Shown here in pieces: positions 21,969-31,586 of a stretch of 64,000 bases of DNA. The translations under genes were made by a program, and so were the position numbers. This DNA is from Terebella lapidaria (lineage: Eukaryota > Annelida > Polychaeta > Terebellida > Terebellidae): NCBI GenBank assembly GCA_949152475.1, contig CASCJZ010000497.1:28537-92536 (forward strand). Reading direction: 5' to 3'. Position 1 is the stretch's first letter. Every line of letters starts with the position of its first letter. The notes beneath the pieces were generated by a model. It made no database searches. It saw nothing but the letters and a program-made list of their open reading frames with translations, and had not been told where the DNA came from.

Positions 21969-22622
21969 TGTTCCGGCACTTGTCACAAGCGACCCCGCAA
22001 CACTCTAAAGCTGTTTACAGCACCCACATGAAATCTTCCCTGATAAAGACAATAGTGAATCGTCGGGCAAAAAGAGCCCAGTAATCTGAACAGTCGAATA
22101 GCATAAACAGAATATGTCTTGGAGTGCGTTATCCAGGGGACTGACCTAGTCGATCAGAGAAGGATCGCACCGCGTTTCCTTGACGACGGCCCTGCCTTGC
22201 TGTGTGTACGCTTGGAACAATGGTATATAGCGTAAAGACGTTTTCTATACAGATAGAGAGCGCCCCCCGGCCCAATTCGTGGAATCGAGATGCTTTCACA
22301 TCTTTGTGTACAGCTGTAGTGATTAGCGGCAATCAGGTCATTCGCGCCCGAGACTTTGGAGAAGAAGGAGCTGTATCAGGAGTGTCGGATATTGAAACTA
22401 AAACGTGCGGACTATTGCTATAAAAGCAGTGTAACTTTGTCGGCCTGTGAACTGTGACATTTGTGAACATTTGTAGCAAAGTTTAACAGAACTTTGTGAA
22501 GTATTTCGGCTTGGAATAGTGTTCGGCATTGAACTAGGTCGGCTTTGAAGAAATCGGGACTTTTGTTACAGCCGGCCTAGTAACTGCTGGGAGAGCTTTC
22601 GGCATCGTAGCGGCCTGACAAT

Positions 22623-23051
22623 ATGGCCGACAAACCCGGATATGACCGGGATAATGGCAACCCTGACGAAAATCGGCCCCGCACTGTAAAAATGGACGGA
22701 GAAAAGATTACCGTCCAAGTAGTCGACCAGGGTGAGGAATCCGATCACCCGATAATCGTCCCTGATGACGATTCTACGTCCGGCCCCGAGTCTCAACCCG
22801 AGCAATTCGTCCAAAACGGCCCCGGAGATACCCCGAGTGGATCGGAGAAGGGTGCGCGACCCAAATCGGCCAAAGACAAGCTGGCGCAACGCGGAGCACG
22901 CCATACGCCGAGCCCGACCCAGGACGACATTTTCAGTATCGACCCCGAGCGCTTCCGCCGCCTCGAGGAAGGCGGGAGCATTGTTCAGCGTGCGATCGAG
23001 GCACGACAGGCGGCTCAGGAAGCTCAGCGAGTCGCCAACCCGAACCAGTAA
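22623..23051 (+). CDS. Cassette ORF1, unit 4
   Basis: Fourth copy, with the same protein sequence as unit 3. Upstream, in the leader at 22501, it carries the G variant shared only with unit 5. Confidence 0.5.
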   Translation: MADKPGYDRDNGNPDENRPRTVKMDGEKITVQVVDQGEESDHPIIVPDDDSTSGPESQPEQFVQNGPGDTPSGSEKGARPKSAKDKLAQRGARHTPSPTQDDIFSIDPERFRRLEEGGSIVQRAIEARQAAQEAQRVANPNQ

Positions 23052-23131
23052 GACAAGTGATCGCACCGATTGCTCCGGCCCCGACTTCCCCAGCTACCGG
23101 CTCAGCGGTAGCGCTAACTTCGGCTTCCTGA

Positions 23132-23653
23132 TCTCCGAATAAACGGACTTACACTTCATTCAAGAAGAAACACGGAGCGGGAACTCGATCGGCATCCAGC
23201 AGTTCGTCACGCTACAGTGGCGGATCTGCCATTTCGACCCCAGCATCGACCTTCCATCGTCAAGTGGCGAAACTCATGGAGTTGGTGCCACCTCCGTTGA
23301 CACCTTACGGAACTCGACCCATTGACTGGAATCAGATTCCACTCGGCAAGCAAAATCGGAGCGCTGGATACGGCCATATCCATAACTTCGATGAACAGTC
23401 GACCCTGTCGTAGAGTAATCTCCTTACTCTGGCCCCGCTTCAGCGTGGTGACGGCCGGTATGAATGCCCCTTCTGCATTGGAGAAGAGGAGGGAGCAGGA
23501 GAACGGCAGTGGTCCACCGTATCACGATGCGGACCTTTCCATACGGCCCAGATCTTGGACGCACACGTTTTGGCGTACCACTTCCCGTTTCTACGCTTCT
23601 TCGTGTGCCTGGCCCGCGACAACTTCTGGACATTGGCCCAGGAAGAAAATTAA
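23132..23653 (+). pseudogene. Cassette ORF2, unit 4
   Basis: Fourth copy of the broken zinc-finger-like frame, with TAG at 23411-23413 and the terminal TAATG overlap. Confidence 0.35.
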
Positions 23654-24307
23654 TGTTCCGGCACTTGTCACAAGCGACCCCGCAACACTCTAAAGCTGTT
23701 TACAGCACCCACATGAAATCTCCCCTGATAAAGACAATAGTGAATCGTCGGCCAAAAAGAGCCCAGTAATCTGAACAGTCGAATAGCATAAACAGAATAT
23801 GTCTTGGAGTGCGTTATCCAGGGGACTGACCTAGTAGATCAGAGAAGGATCGCACCGCGTTTCCTTGACGACGGCCCTGCCTTGCTGTGTGTACGCTTGG
23901 AACAATGGTATATAGCGTAAAGACGTTTTCTATACAGATAGAGAGCGCCCCCCGGCCCAATTCGTGGAATCGAGATGCTTTCACATCTTTGTGTACAGCT
24001 GTAGTGATTAGCGGCAATCAGGTCATTCGCGCCCGAGACTTTGGAGAAGAAGGAGCTGTATCAGGAGTGTCGGATATTGAAACTAAAACGTGCGGACTAT
24101 TGCTATAAAAGCAGTGTAACTTTGTCGGCCTGTGAACTGTGACATTTGTGAACATTTGTAGCAAAGTTTAACAGAACTTTGTGAAGTATTTCGGCTTGGA
24201 ATAGTGTTCGGCATTGAACTAGGTCGGCTTTGAAGAAATCGGGACTTTTGTTACAGCCGGCCTAGTAACTGCTGGGAGAGCTTTCGGCATCGTAGCGGCC
24301 TGACAAT

Positions 24308-24736
24308 ATGGCCGACAAACCCGGAGATGACCGGGATAATGGCAACCCTGACGAAAATCGGCCCCGCACAGTAAAAATGGACGGAGAAAAGATTACCGTC
24401 CAAGTAGTCGACCAGGGTGAGGAATCCGATCACCCGATAATCGTCCCTGATGACGATTCTACGTCCGGCCCTGAGTCTCAACCCGAGCAATTCGTCCAAA
24501 ACGGCCCCGGAGATACCCCGAGTGGATCGGAGAAGGGTGCGCGACCCAAATCGGCCAAAGACAAGCTGGCGCAACGCGGAGCACGCCATACGCCGAGCCC
24601 GACTAAGGACGACATTTTCAGTATCGACCCCGAGCGCTTCCGCCGCCTCGAGGAAGGCGGGAGCATTGTTCAGCGTGCGATCGAGGCACGACAGGCGGCT
24701 CAGGAAGCTCAGCGAGTCGCCAACCCGAACCAGTAA
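24308..24736 (+). CDS. Cassette ORF1, unit 5
   Basis: Fifth and most divergent copy. It has Asp for Tyr at residue 7 and Lys for Gln in SPTKDDIF, plus silent changes, and remains open. All protein-level differences among the five copies are missense; none is a stop or frameshift. Confidence 0.5.
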   Translation: MADKPGDDRDNGNPDENRPRTVKMDGEKITVQVVDQGEESDHPIIVPDDDSTSGPESQPEQFVQNGPGDTPSGSEKGARPKSAKDKLAQRGARHTPSPTKDDIFSIDPERFRRLEEGGSIVQRAIEARQAAQEAQRVANPNQ

Positions 24737-24816
24737 GACAAGTGATCGCACCGATTGCTCCGGCCCCGACTTCCCCAGCTACCGGCTCAGCGGTAGCGCT
24801 AACTTCGGCTTCCTGA

Positions 24817-25338
24817 TCTCCGAATAAACGGACTTACACTTCATTCAAGAAGAAACACGGAGCGGGAACTCGATCGGCATCCAGCAGTTCGTCACGCTAC
24901 AGTGGCGGATCTGCCATTTCGACCCCACCATCGACCTTCCATCGTCAAGTGCCGAAACTCATGGAGTTGGTGCCACCTCCGTTGACACCTTACGGAACTC
25001 GACCCATTGACTGGAATCAGATTCCACTCGGCAAGCGAAATCGGAGCGCTGGATACGGCCATATCCATAACTTCGATGAACAGTCGACCCTGTCGTAGAG
25101 TAATCTCCTTACTCTGGCCCCGCTTCAGCGTGGTGACGGCCGGTATGAATGCCCCTTCTGCATTGGAGAAGAGGAGGGAGCAGGAGAACGGCAGTGGTCC
25201 ACCGTATCACGATGCGGACCTTTCCATACGGCCCAGATCTTGGACGCACACGTTTTGGCGTACCACTTCCCGTTTCTACGCTTCTTCGTGTGCCCGGCCC
25301 GCGACAACTTCTGGACATTGGCCCAGGAAGAAAATTAA
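24817..25338 (+). pseudogene. Cassette ORF2, unit 5
   Basis: Fifth copy of the zinc-finger-like frame. It has the same TAG (25096-25098) and private missense changes. Unlike units 1-4, its final TAATG leads into the full-length ORF3. Confidence 0.35.
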
Positions 25339-26776
25339 TGTTCCGGCACTTGTCACAAGCGACCCCGCAACACGTGACGTCATTCCCCTTCTACCAGGAA
25401 GGCCGACTGTCAGCATCCAGCCCCATGCTTGTTAGGTTCGCGCTACGCTGCAGAGTCGACATGCAGCCGAACCCCAATTATCGACCCCCGAGAGTTCCGG
25501 CTAACATCCCGATCTTCGGGAGGGATGTCAATACGGTCCTGACATTCGGCATCTGGCACATGGCGCCGGAGCTGTTCGATCAGTGTCCGCCCAACTCGGC
25601 TCCAGAAGTTCAGCAGGTACTCCATCGACTAGAGTACAACCGTGCCACGACCCCAGCAGACGAGATTCGACTTACCCGCATGGTCAGCGACATTGAGACC
25701 ATGAACACGTGGGTTCGTGTACGTCGGCCCAGTACTATTTTCTTCATCTGTCCTATCACGTACCAGTCGACTACAGTGAGGACGGCGGAGGAAGTTCCGG
25801 TAACGGCCACCGGCACTTCGACCTCAACGACCACTAGTTCGGCCTCATTCGTGTCAGTGGTATCCCCGGCGATCACACGGCCGGTTACTACCATGACGAC
25901 TTCGACCCCGTCTAGAGCTCAACCCTCCGACATCATACCCCGGTAGATGGTTGTAGAGCGGCCCACGGCTCCCAACGTAACTGACTACCGAGTCCGTGAG
26001 GGCTTGGTTCCTCCACCAGAGGAGTACCCGCCACTCCAGAGTCGACCCACGAACACGACGCCTCCCCCAGCGTCATCTGCCAAGGAGACTCCTGGATCTG
26101 AGAGTCCCGTCGGAGATCGGCCGCCTCCGCTCAGGGAGATTGCACCAGGATCTCCTGAGCATTCGACCCCGACACCTTCACCAACCCCAGACACCTCACC
26201 GGCACCTTCGAGGCGGATGGTGGAACCTGTCCCGCTGCCGCCATACCTCACGGAGGAAGTGGAGCCCCTCCGCTCCGTACCGACACATGGTGCCGATGGA
26301 GACCGACCCCGACTCAGAATGGACGACCCCGGACAACTCCAGTCGCTCCACCGCGATCTGGATTAGCGTCTCCCATTACATGGATCCAGAGAATTTGCGG
26401 CAAATTTCCAGTTTCTTCAGCAGCATTGAGGAAGTCTGGCGACCCGCATGCTGCCCGGCTTGCAAGCGTTGCCCGGCCGGAACCCTGACCTCCGAGACTT
26501 CTTGCGGGACGAAGACGCTCAACGGCTCCCAAATTACCTCGGATTCCATGAGGACTTTTGGACGGCCCGCCTCGAACAGGCCGCCCATAATGCCGACCCC
26601 TTGCTCCTGCCCTCGGAACCGGAGGAGCATCTACCGACCCTGGCTCTCGCTCGCACTGATGACTTGGCGCATCAGTATCTTCGGCTAATTCGTCGAGAGT
26701 ACATGTCGTTGTTTCCAATCCATATCATATTCGTTGTCATGCATGTATGTGTAATGTATCATCGTAGTGACTGCTG
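25338..26776 (+). pseudogene. Post-pol ORF3 of gypsy 1 (one frame, three internal stops)
   Basis: A single frame runs from ATG 25338 to TGA 26774-26776, broken by TAG at 25944-25946, TAG at 26364-26366 and a TGA near 26421. Segment 1 (202 codons) has a folded-looking part (NIPIFGRDVNTVLTFGIWHM) and a Thr/Ser-rich tail. Segment 2 starts ATG 25947, directly after the first stop, and is Pro-rich with LPPYL. Segment 3 is compositionally like a helical domain (RNPDLRDFLRDEDAQRL) and ends with a hydrophobic run, LFPIHIIFVVMHVCVMY, that could span a membrane. The place between pol and the 3' LTR is where env genes sit in some gypsy elements, but I see no Env signature. In units 1-4 only the first 13 codons survive. 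Confidence 0.45.
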
Positions 26777-27000
26777 ACGGACTGACTGTTGACGTTTATT
26801 TTGACGGTTAGGAATTCGTGTCGGTACGCAGCGGAGGGGCTCCACTTAGGAATTTTTATTGTATGAAGTGCTTTCGCATTTTCGCACGGCGAGTGTGTGT
26901 GAGTGTTGGGGTTTGACCTTTTAGGACTTTTTAGCTTTTTATTGTTTAGTTTTTGACGACGGTAGGGTCCGGGGAGGGTGATTCCGAGGGCGTAGAATTA

Positions 27001-27009
27001 ATGAGGGGG
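27001..27009 (+). other. Polypurine tract of gypsy 1
   Basis: ATGAGGGGG lies directly before the TGTAATG start of the 3' LTR. It defines the LTR start and the + orientation of the element. The preceding 26777-27000 is GT-rich non-coding sequence. Confidence 0.75.
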
Positions 27010-27206
27010 TGTAATGTAGTGATTTTAGTGACAGTAACTCCCATCCCTCCCACGCACTACACATTTCCATCACAACATATACATTCTACTTGACTTACAT
27101 ACAGAACAGGTACACGCTATACGATCACAAGCATAAACTTTACCGGAACCATGTATACAAACACAGGCCAAACCCCGTGCATCTGCGGCCCCGTTTACTC
27201 AGTTTA
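27010..27206 (+). repeat. Truncated 3' LTR of gypsy 1
   Basis: Matches 3872-4065 of the 5' LTR with a few differences, then stops at GTTTACTCA and passes into the C-terminal integrase coding of gypsy 2 on the other strand. About 570 bp of LTR are missing, including the promoter and polyadenylation signals. Confidence 0.85.
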
Positions 27207-27735
27207 CTCAGTACGTCCAGACCGTCATCTGACGGATCAGAGAAGTCTGGTTCCTCATCTTGTATAAGCGGATCCATGACAAGCGGGCCCTCGTACTTCT
27301 TCAGGTTGTCTATGTGAACCACCAGTACCCTATCCGGGTTGGAGTCCCTCCAGATCCGGTAGTCCACATCCGTAACCTGCTTCAGTACCGTAAACGGCTC
27401 TATCCACGGCTTAGCAAACTTGTTGCCTTGCTTAAGCGGCGGATAATAATAGCGCACCTTGTCGCCTTCCGCGAGAGCGGGCCTAGCCTTGGCATGGGCA
27501 TCATAGGCTCGTTTCTGCCGGATGGCGGACTTATCAAGGCGCGCTCGCGCGAAATCATGGGCGTTCGCCAGGGCACGGCGAACCCACTCGACGTACTCCG
27601 GACCGCACTGGGGCACGGCGCGGGTTTCCGCCGCACTTGGATACATGATATCCACGGGCAGATCTAGCTCCCGGCCGTACATCGCGTGCGAAGTAACTCC
27701 GGTCGAAGAGTGGACCGACGACCTGTACGCCATTA
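27207..27735 (-). pseudogene. pol: Integrase C-terminal fragment of gypsy 2
   Basis: The frame begins AYRSSVHSSTGVTSH and continues with PVDIMYP, a stretch typical of the end of the gypsy integrase core. A Lys/Arg-rich helix (IRQKRAYDAHAKARP) and a GDKVRYYYPP motif follow, then the chromodomain-side segment WIEPFTVLKQ, IWRD and VVHIDNLKKYEG. These match the usual end of gypsy pol. It starts abruptly after the deletion junction, and its last residues read into the gypsy 1 LTR on the opposite strand. Confidence 0.85.
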
Positions 27736-28702
27736 AAGGAGAACCTGCTCACCGGTTGCACTATGCACGGACGACCATCGAGGGGCATGCAGGGACGACG
27801 TGGCCTCGCATCAATGATCATCTCGCTCATCGGCGGCACAACCGTAGTGCGCGCCGCCTGCAATTGGAATTAATGCGCCGGACCCGTGCGGAAAAGGAAA
27901 TGTGTGTCTTCTCCCATCCGGAGCTCACCAGAACTGAAATTGGCGGTCACCCGGTGGACCCGGAGAAAGTTCATCCCAATAATCCCGGCCGCTCCGACAT
28001 CCGCAACGATTGCCTCTGTGATATACACTTTGTCCCCAAGCGTAATAGGCAGATCGATGATGTCGTGGATGCGGATGCAGTTATTACCCGCTCCGTAGAG
28101 CATGTAAGGTCCGGGATCCCGGGATTCCTAAACGTTCCAATGGCTACGAGGGTGACCTCCGAGCCAGAGTCTACGAGGAACCGGACCGGCTCCCATCCAA
28201 AGGACAGGGGCAGGTACCAGCAGGGGTCCCTCACCAGTGCGCATGTTGGGCGATACCTTTCGCCCGCACCGGGCTCAGCTACAGAGTCCTCGCTATCCGC
28301 CTCAGCCGCGGACGAGCTAGACTGATCCTCAAGGACCACTTCCGGAGAAGTTATATCTACTTGAGGTTTGTCCGGTTCATCCGGAGGTGGGGCAGCATCT
28401 GGTGCCACTGAATAACTGTCCTCGGACGTGGTGTTGGTCTCCACCACGTCCGATTTCAGTTTCCCTTCTGAAAGGGGCGGCCTTGTTGTCCCGGAGGACC
28501 AGGCCAAGGATAAGTGCTCCGGCACAGACTGGGAAGATTCCCTTGGTATCCGCGTGCCTGCAGACGCTCTATCAGTTCCGGACATTTCAGCCAAAAGTGT
28601 CCCTGTTTTCCGCAGAAATAGCAGGAACGGTTCTGTTCTGGTCCGGAGGCGAACGCACAGCATTCTGCGGGCCCAGATCCTCGATTCCGGCGCAGTGCGC
28701 AA
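27736..28702 (-). pseudogene. pol: Protease region of gypsy 2
   Basis: The frame ending at 27971 carries WEPVRFLVDSGSEVTLV, an aspartic protease active site (D-S-G). After a shift, the frame 27870-28103 continues with IIDLPITLGDKVYITEAIV and GIIGMNFLRVHR, the second half of the protease. A third frame (27740-27863) gives TTVVPPMSEMIIDARP, the usual segment between protease and RT. The coding is scattered over three frames, so the gene is dead. Confidence 0.75.
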
Positions 28703-30602
28703 TCATCTGCACGGCGCCGAAATCATATTCCTCATAATCGTACTCGTCCGAGGACGAGCATGACGCGACAGCTGGTGCCGCTTGAACAGGCGTCCCTTGC
28801 GGAGACACCGGTGAACGAACCCATGAAGGGCTCCACGGTGGGTGCCCGGAGGACCGGGCCGACCATGGGGTCACCTGCGATGCTTTAGCGGGAGGCGGAG
28901 CCACCGCTTGCGTAGGAACAGCCGGGGCCAGAGCCGGGGCCGGAGGCATCTGTCAATTGCCTCCTCGGAGTCAATTGCCTCCTCCATCGATCGTTTTTCA
29001 TGCGTGGCCAGCCCGTAGGATAGATGATAAGGCTGGCCGTCGATGAACTGATCGATCAGCATCGGTTCAAACCGTCTGGCTTCCATGTCCGGATAAGCCC
29101 TCCGGCAAGTTAAACGCACACTCTGTCACGGATTCAGTCGGTAGGCGGATCCGCGCTTTGAACTCCCGTTCAAACTGCCGCCTGTTTGTCATCGGTGTGA
29201 ACATTGCATCACTCGGAGAGCTTTCCCCTCTAAACTCCCCGAGAGGATGTGCTCATGCCTCATGCCCGGCCTCATGCATCCTTCGTACACCGGTGTACGC
29301 CATACTTGGAGTAGGTAATCCTCCAAGTCGGCGTTGTTCCCGTTGAATCTCTTCCGCCATGACGACTGGTCGGGCCTCTTGTCAAAGGAAGAGTGAGCCC
29401 GACGTGCGGATCCGGCTCCGGGGTCAGCAGTGTACGACAGCAAAGTCCGAGAACTACCTGCTCCCATGGCGGAGTCCGCAGGTGCGGACCCGAACGCCGT
29501 TGATTGGGGAGCTGGATAACTCACGCTTGCCGCCGGGTATGTACCCAAAGATTGGCCATCCTGACTTGGTGCAGACGGGACTCCTGCCGAACCTACAGAG
29601 TAGGCTCCAGGCAGAGCGGCATAGCTAACGTAGCTAGGGGCCAGAGCCGCTGGTTGCCACTGTACGCCCGTCACACCCTGACTGCCAGGATAGGCCGACC
29701 ACGCGGTATTCACTCCGGCCGCCGGGGCGGTCAGAGTGGTAGCCAACATGGTGCCTCCGAGTCGCGGCGCAGGCGCGTATCCCATTGCGGGGACCACCGG
29801 CGTCTGCGGGGAACTTGGGGAGGAGCCATAGGCCCAGTCATCCCTGGACTCTAGGGGATCGTCAGATCCACTCCCGCAGCGTGCTGATTCTGCTTGTACT
29901 GTTGAAGCACGATGTTAATCAGCCGCTGTTCCCTCTCCGACAAAGGACCTGTGAGGATCTGTGTCTGCGGAGAAGGGGAGCTGTTCCGCCGATCACGTCG
30001 TCCCTGTTGGGGCGACCGGGCATGATCGTAGCCCCGAGCGGGGCTAGCTCACTCAAGGTGTCAGTGAGCTGCTCCACCGTACCACCAGGTGCGGACCGTC
30101 CGGAATCCATGCCGGAGGCTCGCGAAGGAGTCCATCCAGCCGGATTTGGCATCCGGTACTGCTGGTCCGCGGGTCCGGATGTACCCGCAGTAGGCGGCGC
30201 TCGATTCCGGACGTGCGGAGACGTCCTATGGAAGTGTGCCGCTAACCACGGATTCCGTCCAGACACGGGCGGGCGCGGCGTAGAGCCGTTGCCAGCTCCG
30301 CCTACTGCGCCCAACACGTCAAGGCCTGGCCTCGGTGGCAACTCTTGTTGCGGCCCCGCGGGGCTCAACTCCACGTTCGGAGACGGAGTCGAGGACGCCG
30401 GAGTCGTATCCGCAGACAGGGTCCTGTCCGCGGGCGGGTCCGCGCGTGTCTTCTTGCTACCGGAGTAACCCGCAGATGTCTCACGGCTGGATTTCTTTCC
30501 GCCGGAGTCACCCGCAGATGTCTCACGGCTATCGCGCGAACGGGTGTGGTCCGCGACGTTTCCTCCCTTTTCCCTCCCGCTATTTTCATCTTGATCGCTC
30601 AT
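28582..30602 (-). pseudogene. gag: gag of gypsy 2 (multiple frameshifts)
   Basis: The ATG at 30602 starts MSDQDENSGREKGG, a Ser/Gly/Pro-rich N-terminus about 95 bp inside the primer-binding site. The coding moves between frames: 29919-30602, 29189-29797 (Tyr/Ala/Pro-rich, ending in the Gag core DLEDYLLQVWRTP), 28871-29119 (FEPMLIDQFIDGQPYHLSYG) and 28587-28949. An in-frame duplication gives EEAIDSEEAID. The zinc knuckle at 28582-28623 reads CYFCGKQGHFWLKC, an intact CX2CX4HX4C that lies in yet another frame. Confidence 0.7.
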
Positions 30603-30698
30603 TTTTACTTTCTTTGAGACTCCGCAGAGAGTGAGGGGTCTCCAGGGATGAGGGAGCAATTCGTTGTGACGTTAGGCTGCGATAGCAAGCCACGGGGC

Positions 30699-30718
30699 TG
30701 ATCCTGGTCACGGCACCA
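30699..30718 (-). other. Primer-binding site of gypsy 2
   Basis: On the minus strand TTGGTGCCGTGACCAGG follows the LTR end CTTTACA. It is similar to the site of gypsy 1. Confidence 0.7.
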
Positions 30719-30719
30719 A

Positions 30720-31439
30720 TGTAAAGTTATTGACTATCGTCCGCTCTTCGGGATCCTCGAGGATAGTCCTATCACCGCGAGTACTTGCGGACGCGCATCC
30801 ACTATTCCGGATCCTTGCAGCGGCGCCGCTCCCCGGAGGTCACTGCGGATACGGTAACCACTTAAACATTTAACTGTAACCAGGTAACTGCCCACCCAGC
30901 GAGCCCACACTTACGGACGCCACTCAGATACAGGATCATCACTGTGGCGTTAACTGTCAAGGCCAGCTCGCTGCGGTCCGCCTGGGGGGCGGAACCCCCT
31001 GGCAGCCCTGCAACTCGCTAGAGCCTGTGTCACATCATCCCCGGACGAGAAGAGACCGGCGATCCACAGGGCTTGCGCCCCCGAGTCAGCAACTAGTCTC
31101 CCCCAGCCTGGGGCCCCCTTGGAAATGCCCCCAGAGCCCACAAGGGCTTTACCCCACTCGCAGGGACGTAGAACTCATGGCGAGTTCCTCGTCTTGCCTC
31201 TAGCTCTCTCTGGGACCATCTCCCAGATCAAACCGATTCCAGTGTATATATTACACCAGAATCAGGAGACACGAAAAGAAACTAGGTCAAACCATTGTTA
31301 TAGTTTACTGGGTGCGAGAGAATTACTGAGCGTTGCCGGGGCAACGCACGCTCTGAACCAGAGCTGTCAAAACAAAGGCCGTAAAACATGTTAGTGTTTT
31401 CAAAGTCACGTGCCGCGATCTTTGGGCAAAATCGCCACA
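30720..31439 (-). repeat. 5' LTR of gypsy 2
   Basis: Reads TGTGGCGATTTTGCCC to CTTTACA on the minus strand, 720 bp. It shares long blocks with the solo LTRs at 31587 and 34193, for example GGGCTTGCGCCCCCGAGTCA on the + strand. It contains a TATATA promoter motif at about 31243-31250 and, about 85 bp upstream of it in the LTR's sense, the palindrome GTTGCCGGGGCAAC (31332-31345). Confidence 0.85.
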
Positions 31440-31586
31440 TTACCATAAGATGTGTCTGTATAAAAAATTATTAGAATCGGTTAAGATTGGCAACCTGTAG
31501 AGCGTTCACCAGAAAATCTCTACGGCGGACGCGGCGGACGGAGACAAATCCATACTATCCACCGAATTTCGTTCGGGGGATACAAT
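31440..31586 (+). repeat. Continuation of repeat family X right of the gypsy pair
   Basis: Aligns with 36905-37050: ATAAGATGTGTCTGTAT..TTAGAATCGGTTAAGAT.., CGTTCACCAGAAAATCT and the end CGTTCGGGGGATACAA. Relative to that copy, about 50 bp are missing between 3871 and 31440. This shows that the whole gypsy composite occupies one site in an X repeat. Confidence 0.6.

Larger units (their letters stand above)
16947..25371 (+). repeat. Five head-to-tail copies of a 1685-bp cassette
   Basis: Units run 16947-18631, 18632-20316, 20317-22001, 22002-23686 and 23687-25371. Every landmark repeats at exactly 1685 bp, and copies differ at only a handful of sites each (well under 1%). Unit 5 has the most private changes, and units 4 and 5 share a C-to-G change (22501, 24186). 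The ancestral left edge (GATAA/ACTCTAAAG) and right edge (GCAAC/ACGTGACG) meet at unit junctions as GCAAC/ACTCTAAAG, with the 2-bp microhomology AC. This indicates a duplication with microhomology, then expansion by unequal exchange. Each unit contains a TATA box, the 142-codon ORF1, a degenerate ORF2 and the first 13 codons of ORF3. Confidence 0.95.
3872..27206 (+). mobile_element. Ty3/gypsy LTR retrotransposon 1, composite and interrupted
   Basis: This element contains, in order, a 5' LTR, a primer-binding site, gag, protease, reverse transcriptase, an inserted BEL/Pao element, the rest of RT and RNase H, a 5-copy tandem array, a third ORF region, a polypurine tract and a truncated 3' LTR. 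The LTRs at 3872 and 27010 share their first ~190 bp. The integrase core is absent: pol breaks off near 16812, after the linker that follows RNase H. Subtracting the BEL insertion and four extra cassettes leaves about 9 kb, already long for gypsy without integrase. The hexamer CGACCC and relatives such as CGGCCC recur through gag, pol, array and 3' ORFs but not in the BEL insert. This supports a single element. It cannot move on its own. Confidence 0.85.
27207..31439 (-). mobile_element. Ty3/gypsy element 2, internally deleted, 3' end missing
   Basis: On the minus strand: LTR (30720-31439), primer-binding site, gag, CCHC knuckle, protease, post-protease segment, then directly the C-terminal part of integrase. 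RT, RNase H and the integrase core are deleted at about 27735. The 3' LTR is gone because the element ends head-on against the truncated 3' LTR of gypsy 1. Several frameshifts break gag. It is defective. Confidence 0.85.

Noticed and set aside
16947..25371. Array read as nested LTR-internal-LTR mini-elements
   Set aside because: There are exactly five units with no extra terminal half-unit, no primer-binding site or TG..CA borders at the unit edges, and ORF3 runs through the last boundary.
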